A stretch of 18,974 nucleotides of DNA from Streptosporangiaceae bacterium (GTDB taxonomy: Bacteria > Actinomycetota > Actinomycetes > Streptosporangiales > Streptosporangiaceae): the NCBI GenBank assembly GCA_030050125.1, contig JASIJN010000205.1:1-18974 (forward strand). Reading direction: 5' to 3'. Both the position numbers and the translations under genes were made by a program. This document shows, piece by piece, positions 13,344 to 18,974 of this stretch; positions within the stretch are counted from its first letter, which is position 1, and the number at the start of each line of letters is the position of its first letter. Below the pieces are notes generated by a model. It made no database searches. It was given only the letters and a program-made list of their open reading frames with translations, and was not told the DNA's origin.

Positions 13344-14408
13344 GTGACCGATCGCGATCTGCGGGGAGCCGAGCTGGCCCGCAAATTTTTCACCGGCGTC
13401 GTGGAGCCGCTGTTGAGCCGGGCCCTGCCAGGGCTGGGGTACGCGGCGGCGCGGCTGGGGTCAGGATCGGACGTGCTCAGCCTGGACGACGAGATGAGCC
13501 GCGATCACGACTGGGGGTGCCGGCTGACGCTGCTGGTCGAGGAGGACGCTCGTGACCAGGTGCCGCGGATCAGCCGGATGCTGGAAGAGGAACTGCCGGA
13601 ACGGTTCGGGGAGCTCCCGGTCCGGTTCCCGGTCACCTGGGACTCCTCGGTCTCGCACAAGGTCGAGGTCGCCACCGTCGCGGACTTCGCCGCCAGCCGC
13701 CTGGGGGTGGACCCGACTGCAGGGCTGTCGGTGCTGGACTGGCTGAGCGTGACCGGGCAGAGCGTGCTGGAGGTGACCGCCGGCCCGGTGTTCACCGACC
13801 GGACTGGCACGCTGGCGGCGGTCCGGACGCTGCTGGCCTGGTATCCGCCGGACGTCGAGCGCTACGTGCTGGCCGCGGGCTGGCAGCGGCTCTGCCATCT
13901 GCTGCCGATGGTGGGCCGGGCTGCCGAGGCAGGCGACGAGCTCGGCTCCCGGCTGCTGAGCGCAAGACTCGCCGGGGACCTGCTCTGGCTGGCGTTCGCC
14001 CTGTCCCAGCGGTGGGCACCGTATGCCAAGTGGCGTGGCACCGTCTTCCGCTCGCTCCCCGTCGCCGCCAGGCTCGGGCCCCTGCTCGACGCCGCCGCGT
14101 CCCCCCGATGGCAGGAACGTGAGAACGCCCTGGCCACCGCCTGCGAGGTGCTCCTGGGCATCCAGCGCGAACGGGGGCAGCCAGCGCCCGAGTCCGCGGT
14201 GATTCCCTTCTTCGACCGGCCATACCGCGCGGTGGACCAGGCGGTGCCACTGGGACTCCTGGCCGGCATCACCGACCCCGATGTCGCACGACTGCCGCCC
14301 ATGGTGGGCTCGATCGAGCAATGGGTCGACTGCACGGACGTCTTGTCCAGCCCGAGCCGCCGGGCGGCCCTGCAGATGGCCTACCGGGCCTGGGCCGGCG
14401 CAAGATGA
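13344..14408 (+). CDS. DUF4037 nucleotidyltransferase-fold protein
   Basis: A 354-residue protein matching the DUF4037 family. The nucleotidyltransferase-like signature is at residues 39-58 (LGSGSDVLSLDDEMSRDHDWG), with the GS and acidic residues spaced as in the Pol-beta fold, followed by a helical C-terminal half (about 170-350) containing the ERYVLAAGWQRLCH and AYAKWRGT-like blocks. Members are thought to act on nucleotides or small substrates, but I know no assigned reaction. Cytosolic, no signal. The GTG at 13344 gives a normal N-terminus (RGAELARKFF); no ribosome site is clear, so the start is less certain. Its stop is 13 bp from that of the convergent dehydratase gene. Divergent from the RsbW-like gene, without evident functional link. 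Confidence 0.78.
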   Translation: MTDRDLRGAELARKFFTGVVEPLLSRALPGLGYAAARLGSGSDVLSLDDEMSRDHDWGCRLTLLVEEDARDQVPRISRMLEEELPERFGELPVRFPVTWDSSVSHKVEVATVADFAASRLGVDPTAGLSVLDWLSVTGQSVLEVTAGPVFTDRTGTLAAVRTLLAWYPPDVERYVLAAGWQRLCHLLPMVGRAAEAGDELGSRLLSARLAGDLLWLAFALSQRWAPYAKWRGTVFRSLPVAARLGPLLDAAASPRWQERENALATACEVLLGIQRERGQPAPESAVIPFFDRPYRAVDQAVPLGLLAGITDPDVARLPPMVGSIEQWVDCTDVLSSPSRRAALQMAYRAWAGAR

Positions 14409-14421
14409 TGACGCTGCCGTA

Positions 14422-16188
14422 TCAGCGGGGATCGGGCTCAGCGGTCGCGCCGGGCCGGGCGAGGAAGTCGAAGTCGCAGCCCTGGTCGGCCTGGGTGACG
14501 TGATCGCTGTAGAGGGCGCCGTATCCCCGCTGGTACTTCGGCGCCGGCGGGCGCCACTGGGCCCGGCGTCGGCCGAGCTCGGCGTCGCAGACCTCCAGCC
14601 GCAGCGACCTGCCCGGCACGTCCAGCGTGATCAGGTCGCCCGTGCGCACCAGCGCCAGCGGTCCTCCTGCGTCCGACTCCGGCGAGACGTGCAGCACGCA
14701 GGCCCCGTAGCTGGTCCCGCTCATCCGCGCGTCGGAGATCCGCACCATGTCACGCACCCCCTCGGCCAGCAGGTAGCTCGGTATGGGCAGCATCCCGTAC
14801 TCGGGCATGCCCGGGCCGCCGAGCGGGCCCGCGCCGCGCAGCACCAGCACCGAGTCGGCGGTTATCCGCAGCGACGGGTCGTCGATGCGCTCCCGGATCT
14901 GCTGGTACCCGTCGAACACGACCGCCGGGCCCGTGTGCTCGAGCAGCCCCGGCTCCGCGGCGATGTGCTTGATCACCGCGCCGCCCGGGGCCAGGTTGCC
15001 GCGGAGCACCGCGACGCCGCCCTCGGCGGACAGCGCCCGATCCGGGGACCGGATCACGTCCTGGTTGCGCACCGCGGCGCCGGTCAGCCCGGCGCCGAAG
15101 CTCGCGCCGGACACGGTCGGGCGATCGAGGTGCAGCGCCCCGGGCACCGTCGCCAGCTGGCCGAGCAGCGCGGGCAGTCCGCCCGCGTAGTAGAAGTCCT
15201 CCATCAGGTAGGAACCGCCCGGCCGGACGTTGGCCAGGACCGGGATCCGCCGGGCCAGCGCGTCGAAGTCGTCCAGCGCCAGCGGCACGCCGCAGCGCCC
15301 GGCCATCGCGATCAGATGGATCAGCGCGTTGGTCGAGCCGCCCAGGGCGAGCACGGTCGCGGCCGCGTCCTCGAACGCGTCCCTGGTGAGGACCTGGCCC
15401 GGATACAGGCCCGTCCAGGCCATCTCGACGATCCGGCGGCCGCTGGCCGAGGCCATCCGGTAGTGCGCGGAGTCGACCGCCGGGATGGACGCGGCGCCCG
15501 GCAGCGTCATGCCGAGCGCCTCGGCCGCCGAGGTCATGGTGGACGCGGTCCCCATGGTCATGCAGTGGCCGGGCGAGCGGGCGATCCCGCGTTCGAGCTC
15601 GCTCAGCTCGCATTCGCCGATCAGCCCGGCCCGGTAGTCGTCCCAGTAGCGCCACAGATCGGTGCCGCTGCCGAGCGGCGTGCCGCGGAAGTTGCCGCGC
15701 AGCATCGGCCCGGCGGGCACGAAGATGGCCGGGATACCCGCGCTCGCCGCGCCCATGAGCAGCGCCGGGGTGGTCTTGTCGCAGCCGCCCATGAGGACCG
15801 CCCCGTCGACCGGGTAGGAGCGCAGCAGCTCCTCGGCCTCCATGGCCAGCAGGTTGCGGTACAGCATCGGGGTCGGCTTCTGGAACGTCTCCGACAGCGT
15901 GGCCACAGGGAACTCCAGCGGGAACCCGCCGGCCTGCCACACCCCCTGCTTGACATGCTCGGCCCGCTCCCGCAGGTGCATGTGGCACGGATTGATGTCG
16001 GACCAGGTGTTCAGGATCGCGATGACCGGCTTGCCCAGGTGATCCTCGCCCGCGTACCCGAGCTGACGCATCCGGGACCGGTGGCTGACCGCCCGCATTC
16101 CGGCCTGCCCGGCCGGCTCCTCGCCGCCGAACCAGCGGTAGCTGCGCAGCTGCTCCGGCGACTTGCGCTCGCCCGCGGGCCCGGTCAC
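14422..16188 (-). CDS. IlvD/Edd-family sugar-acid dehydratase
   Basis: A 588-residue dehydratase of normal length. Fe-S ligand cysteines are C68 (NPCH), C136 (GGCDKT) and C209 (GHCMTMGT); K138 in GGCDKT is the lysine that is carbamylated in sugar-acid dehydratases. SYRWFGG near residues 16-22 and the RMRQLGY start are typical of the arabinonate/xylonate dehydratase branch rather than true IlvD. It should dehydrate an aldonic acid to a 2-keto-3-deoxy acid. GTG 16188 overlaps the stop of the upstream DapA-family gene as GTGA, so the two are translationally coupled; the frame extends upstream to 16422 only as a shadow of that gene. The partner lyase supports sugar-acid catabolism; the sugar is not known. 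Confidence 0.88.
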   Translation of the reverse strand: MTGPAGERKSPEQLRSYRWFGGEEPAGQAGMRAVSHRSRMRQLGYAGEDHLGKPVIAILNTWSDINPCHMHLRERAEHVKQGVWQAGGFPLEFPVATLSETFQKPTPMLYRNLLAMEAEELLRSYPVDGAVLMGGCDKTTPALLMGAASAGIPAIFVPAGPMLRGNFRGTPLGSGTDLWRYWDDYRAGLIGECELSELERGIARSPGHCMTMGTASTMTSAAEALGMTLPGAASIPAVDSAHYRMASASGRRIVEMAWTGLYPGQVLTRDAFEDAAATVLALGGSTNALIHLIAMAGRCGVPLALDDFDALARRIPVLANVRPGGSYLMEDFYYAGGLPALLGQLATVPGALHLDRPTVSGASFGAGLTGAAVRNQDVIRSPDRALSAEGGVAVLRGNLAPGGAVIKHIAAEPGLLEHTGPAVVFDGYQQIRERIDDPSLRITADSVLVLRGAGPLGGPGMPEYGMLPIPSYLLAEGVRDMVRISDARMSGTSYGACVLHVSPESDAGGPLALVRTGDLITLDVPGRSLRLEVCDAELGRRRAQWRPPAPKYQRGYGALYSDHVTQADQGCDFDFLARPGATAEPDPR

Positions 16189-17237
16189 GCCGGCGTCCCC
16201 GCCCGCTCCGGGCCGGTCCGGTCCAGGCCCGCCCGGTCCAGACCCCACGCCGCGAGGATCGCGGCCACCTTGTCCCTTTCCGGCCGCGGCAGGAGCCGGC
16301 TGGGCGGGCGGACCGCGCGCCCGCACACGCCGAGCTGGGCCAGCGCCTCCTTGACGACGCTCACGTTGTCGGCCGAGGAGTCGGCGCCGCGCAGTTCTTC
16401 GAACGCCCGGATCGCATCCCACGTGGTCATCGCGGCTTCGAAGTCACCGCGGCGCAATGCGGCGAGCATGGCGGCCGGAATCGCCGGGGCGACGTTGACC
16501 AGCCCCGAGGTGAATCCCTGCGCGCCGACCGCCCACAGGCCCGGCGCGGTCAGCTCGGCCAGGCCGGCCAGCCAGGTGAACCGGCCCGGGCCCGCGTCCC
16601 TGGCCGCCGCGGCGAACAGCACCGGGTCGCGCACCCCGTACTTGACGCCGATCACGTTCGGGCGGCTCTCCCCCAGCCGGCCGATCAGCTCGCCGCCGAT
16701 CCGGGTGTCCTTGACATACAGCACCACGCCGGTGTCCGGCACCGCCCCCGCGACGGCCTGGTGGTAGTCAAGCCAGCCCTCGGCCGACAGGTAGGGATGC
16801 ACCGGCTGGTGAATCATGATCATGCGCGCGCCCGCCTCGGCGGCATGGCGGGCCGCACCGATCGCGGTGGCTGTGTCCAGACCGACGCCGACCAGGATCT
16901 CGGCGGCGCCAGCGGCCGCCGCGATAGCCGACTCGGCCGCCCGCCGCGCCTCGGCGGGAGTCAGGGCGTAAAACTCCCCGGTGTTCCCGTTCGGGGTGAC
17001 GACGGTGACGCCGCCGTCGGTCAGCCGCCTGACCACCCTGGCGTGCGCGTCCCAGTCGACCTCGCCGGTGTCGTCGAACGGGGTGACCGGGATCGCCACG
17101 ACCGTGGCCAGGGCGCTCTTCAGACGGCCGGCGATGACGGGGTCAAGACTCACTGTCGCTCCCAGGCTCCGCTCGGCCCCGCGGGACGAGGCGCCGGCGC
17201 GGTCGAGCGCCGTGCCCGCGGCCGCCAGCCCGCTCAT
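16185..17237 (-). CDS. DapA-superfamily lyase/dehydratase (sugar-acid catabolism)
   Basis: Up to 350 residues. From 17153: strand VVAIPVTPFDD, substrate loop NGNTGEFYALT (55-65), catalytic Tyr146 (VVLYVKD) and Schiff-base Lys171 (VIGVKYG). The GEFYALT loop and Y-x-K/R-D pattern recall 5-dehydro-4-deoxyglucarate dehydratase more than true dihydrodipicolinate synthase. It should cleave or dehydrate a 2-keto-3-deoxy sugar acid made by the coupled dehydratase. Two starts are possible: ATG 17237, which lies 6 nt after a TATGTT -10-like box and whose extra 28 codons are 93% GC in third position, and GTG 17153 with a GGGAG ribosome site and the usual family length. I keep the longer form, with doubt. 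The C-terminal 20 residues repeat GLDRAG-like units. Confidence 0.8.
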   Translation of the reverse strand: MSGLAAAGTALDRAGASSRGAERSLGATVSLDPVIAGRLKSALATVVAIPVTPFDDTGEVDWDAHARVVRRLTDGGVTVVTPNGNTGEFYALTPAEARRAAESAIAAAAGAAEILVGVGLDTATAIGAARHAAEAGARMIMIHQPVHPYLSAEGWLDYHQAVAGAVPDTGVVLYVKDTRIGGELIGRLGESRPNVIGVKYGVRDPVLFAAAARDAGPGRFTWLAGLAELTAPGLWAVGAQGFTSGLVNVAPAIPAAMLAALRRGDFEAAMTTWDAIRAFEELRGADSSADNVSVVKEALAQLGVCGRAVRPPSRLLPRPERDKVAAILAAWGLDRAGLDRTGPERAGTPA

Positions 17238-17243
17238 TCATGC

Positions 17244-17261
17244 AACATATCTCATATATGA
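17244..17261. promoter_or_regulatory. AT-rich -10/operator element before the DapA-family gene
   Basis: An AT-rich patch in very GC-rich surroundings. On the minus strand TATGTT (17249-17244) ends 6 nt before ATG 17237. Next to it is the perfect palindrome TCATATATGA (17252-17261), an operator-like site overlapping the promoter region. Possible GntR- or Lrp-type site; not proven. Confidence 0.45.
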
Positions 17262-17339
17262 TCCGGGCTTATCCCCGTGGACGCCCCCGCCGACGCTCCT
17301 CGGCCTGGCCATCCCCTGGTCATGTTCGGCCCACCGAGA

Positions 17340-17356
17340 GCTATTGAATCAGTAGC
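17340..17356. promoter_or_regulatory. 17-bp imperfect palindrome, candidate Lrp/AsnC operator
   Basis: GCTATTGAATCAGTAGC is symmetric about its central A with a single mismatched pair. It ends 27 bp before the -35 of the Lrp-type gene. Length and AT-rich centre suit Lrp/AsnC sites, so autoregulation is plausible. Confidence 0.5.
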
Positions 17357-17383
17357 CAAATCAACGTCACCCTGCGAAATCAG

Positions 17384-17411
17384 TTGACGAACACGGCGAA
17401 CGTGGCAGGAT
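17384..17411 (+). promoter_or_regulatory. Promoter of the Lrp-aminotransferase operon
   Basis: TTGACG (17384-17389), 16-bp spacer, CAGGAT (17406-17411); both hexamers are near actinobacterial sigma70 consensus. Transcription near 17418 leaves a short leader containing GAGGGAGG and then ATG 17435, which supports that start and excludes the upstream in-frame TTG, which lies inside the -35. Confidence 0.6.
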
Positions 17412-17434
17412 TGCCATGCGAGGGAGGCAATCGG

Positions 17435-17971
17435 ATGGCGCATTCGCCAGGGACCCCGCTGGCCCCGGGCGGTCGGCGGCGCACTGATGGCGGGGTGCTG
17501 CGCGGCAACGGGCCGAGCCCCATGCGCCTTCTCCTCGATGAGACCTCAAAGGAGATCATCGAGCAGCTGCAGCAGGACGGCCGACGCTCGTATGCCGCGA
17601 TCGGCAAGGCGGTGGGCCTGTCCGAGGCCGCGGTGCGGCAGCGGGTACAGCGGCTGCTCGACGCCGGGGCGATGCAGGTCGTCGCGGTGACCGACCCGAT
17701 GACGCTTGGCTTCCGCCGCCAGAGCATGATCGGGATCAGGTGCACCGGCCAGCTCGAGCGGGTCGCTGACCAGCTGGCCGGCATGCACGAGATCGACTAT
17801 GTGGTGATCACGGCCGGCTCCTTCGACCTGCTGATCGAGGTCGTCTGCGAGGACGACGACCAGCTGCTCGAGATCCTCGGCCGGGTCCGCGCGATCCCCA
17901 ACGTGACCATGACCGAGACATTTGTCTATCTGAAGTTGCGCAAGCAGACCTACGGCTGGGGGACCAGATGA
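17435..17971 (+). CDS. Lrp/AsnC-family transcription regulator
   Basis: A 178-residue protein. A basic, Gly/Pro-rich tail of about 30 residues precedes the winged helix-turn-helix (about 36-85, SYAAIGKAVGLSEAAVRQRVQRL) and the RAM ligand-binding domain (about 92-170, with VVITAGSFDLLIEVVCEDDDQL). Lrp/AsnC proteins form dimers and octamers and sense amino acids. ATG 17435 is preceded by GAGGGAGG; ATG 17522 would give a more typical Lrp N-terminus without the tail. It overlaps the aminotransferase start as ATGA, so the two are coupled, and it probably controls that gene and itself. The divergent DapA-family operon may also be controlled from the shared region. Confidence 0.87.
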   Translation: MAHSPGTPLAPGGRRRTDGGVLRGNGPSPMRLLLDETSKEIIEQLQQDGRRSYAAIGKAVGLSEAAVRQRVQRLLDAGAMQVVAVTDPMTLGFRRQSMIGIRCTGQLERVADQLAGMHEIDYVVITAGSFDLLIEVVCEDDDQLLEILGRVRAIPNVTMTETFVYLKLRKQTYGWGTR

Positions 17972-18974
17972 CCTCTTCACCCGAACTCCACGACTCGCTG
18001 GACGAGCGGATCGCCGCGCAGCAGGCGGCGGCCAGGCGGAACCTGTGGATGCACTTCACCCGCATGTCGTCCTATGCCAACGGCGACATCCCGGTCATCG
18101 TGCGCGGCTCCGGCCCGTACGTCTACGACAACCACGGCAAGCGCTACCTTGACGGGCTGGCCGGGCTGTTCGTCAGCCAGATCGGGCACGGCCGCACCGA
18201 GTTGGCCGAGGCGGCGGCCCGGCAGGGCAGCGAGCTGGCCTACTTCCCGCTCTGGTCGTACGCCAACCCGCGCGCGATCGAGCTCGCGCAGCGGCTCGCC
18301 GACCTGGCGCCCGGCGACCTGAACCGCGTCTTCTTCACCACCAGCGGCTCCGAGGCGGTGGAGTCGGCCTGGAAGCTGGCCAAGCAGTACTTCAAGATCA
18401 CCGGCGAGTACAGCAGGTACAAGGTGCTCAGCCGGGAGATCGCCTACCACGGAACCTCCATGGGAGCGCTGGCCATCACCGCCGTGCCCTCGATCAAGGA
18501 GCCGTTCGAGCCGCTGCCGCCCGGCGGCGTCCGGGTGCCCAACACCAACTTCTACCGCGCCCCCGCCTTCGTCGCCGACGACCTGACCGGGTTCGGTATC
18601 TGGGCGGCCGACGAGATCGAGCGGGCCATCCTGCGCGAGGGGCCGGAGTCGGTCGCGGCGGTGTTCCTCGAGCCGGTACAGAACTCCGGCGGCTGCTTCC
18701 CGCCGCCGCCCGGCTACTTCCAGCGGGTCCGCGAGATCTGTGACCGGTACGGGGTGTTGCTGGTTTCCGACGAGGTGATCTGCGCCTTCGGCCGGCTCGG
18801 CTACTACTTCGGTGCCGAGCGGTACGGCTACGAGCCGGACATCATCACCTTCGCCAAGGGCGTCACCTCGGGCTACTCCCCGCTGGGCGGGATGCTGGTC
18901 AGCGACCGGCTGATGGAGCCGTTCACCGAGGGCACCGCGACCTTCCTGCACGGGGTCACGTTCGCCGGCCACCC
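17968..18974 (+). CDS. Class III PLP-dependent aminotransferase (3' end cut by window)
   Basis: 335 codons are present; the gene runs off the right edge. It has the fold-type I class III (omega-aminotransferase) features: the GKRYLDGLAGLFVSQIGHG region (about 57-75), PLP phosphate-binding TTSGSEAVESAWK, cofactor-ring Asp268 (VSDEVICAFGR) and Schiff-base Lys297 (ITFAKGVTSGY). Enzymes of this group move an amino group from an omega-amine (such as beta-alanine, GABA or a polyamine-derived compound) to pyruvate or 2-oxoglutarate. ATG 17968 overlaps the Lrp-type stop by 4 nt. Pairing with an Lrp/AsnC regulator suits amine or amino-acid catabolism, often with an aldehyde dehydrogenase further downstream, which this window does not reach. 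Substrate not determinable. Confidence 0.9.
   Translation, partial: MTSSPELHDSLDERIAAQQAAARRNLWMHFTRMSSYANGDIPVIVRGSGPYVYDNHGKRYLDGLAGLFVSQIGHGRTELAEAAARQGSELAYFPLWSYANPRAIELAQRLADLAPGDLNRVFFTTSGSEAVESAWKLAKQYFKITGEYSRYKVLSREIAYHGTSMGALAITAVPSIKEPFEPLPPGGVRVPNTNFYRAPAFVADDLTGFGIWAADEIERAILREGPESVAAVFLEPVQNSGGCFPPPPGYFQRVREICDRYGVLLVSDEVICAFGRLGYYFGAERYGYEPDIITFAKGVTSGYSPLGGMLVSDRLMEPFTEGTATFLHGVTFAGH

Noticed and set aside
14281..16767. Plus-strand frame of 828 codons
   Set aside because: It is antisense to the dehydratase and lyase genes, with Arg/Gly/His-rich low-information translation and no recognisable domain.
17977..18972. Minus-strand frame of 331 codons opposite the aminotransferase
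   Set aside because: Shadow of a clear class III aminotransferase on the other strand; no family resemblance.
1..18974. CRISPR arrays, tRNA/rRNA genes, insertion sequences or prophage genes
   Set aside because: No regularly spaced repeats, tRNA-like cloverleaf, transposase or phage protein was recognised in reading either strand; short divergent RNAs could still be missed.

Overview
The window is high-GC DNA (about 70% by eye), with strong G/C bias in third codon positions, GTG/TTG starts, a twin-arginine secretion signal, an XRE-NB-ARC-TPR regulator, an RsbW-type ATPase and a StrR-like ParB regulator. Together these point to a chromosomal segment of a filamentous actinomycete (Actinomycetota; genus not determinable). 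No rRNA, tRNA, CRISPR array, transposase or phage gene was seen. Genes at both window edges are cut.

Layout. (1) 1-3720: DsbA-like protein (-, cut), GNAT acetyltransferase (+), uronate-dehydrogenase-like enzyme and DUF5996 protein (both -), exonuclease III (+). Several of these have a -10-like hexamer only 6-7 nt before the start codon, which suggests leaderless mRNAs. (2) 3729-5227: a low-GC pair on the minus strand, a glycosidase-like protein without a signal peptide followed by a Tat-exported protein of unknown function. (3) 5228-5561: a gene-free region packed with inverted repeats. (4) 5562-9141: a TPR protein with a P-loop-less ATPase-like N-terminus, convergent with and overlapping a StrR/ParB-type regulator, then a 467-bp gene-free stretch. 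(5) 9142-14408: an HhH-GPD DNA glycosylase, a STAND-type regulator, an RsbW-like ATPase that overlaps it tail to tail, and a DUF4037 nucleotidyltransferase-fold protein. (6) 14422-18974: a translationally coupled sugar-acid module (DapA-family lyase then IlvD/Edd dehydratase, -) divergent from an Lrp/AsnC regulator coupled to a class III aminotransferase (+, cut).

How it works together. Strands alternate almost gene by gene, so most genes are probably single transcription units. The two clear operons are DapA-IlvD and Lrp-aminotransferase, each joined by a 4-nt stop/start overlap, with a shared 146-bp control region holding a good promoter and two operator-like palindromes. The uronate dehydrogenase could in principle supply sugar acids to the DapA/IlvD module, but it lies 13 kb away. 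Regulatory genes cluster in the middle, and their intergenic regions carry direct repeats spaced by 11 bp.

I did not find a gene set that I can call a complete new system. The best candidates for something undescribed are the low-GC glycosidase-like/Tat pair with its palindrome-rich upstream region, and the TPR/StrR-like convergent pair whose overlapping tails both contain rare TTA codons.
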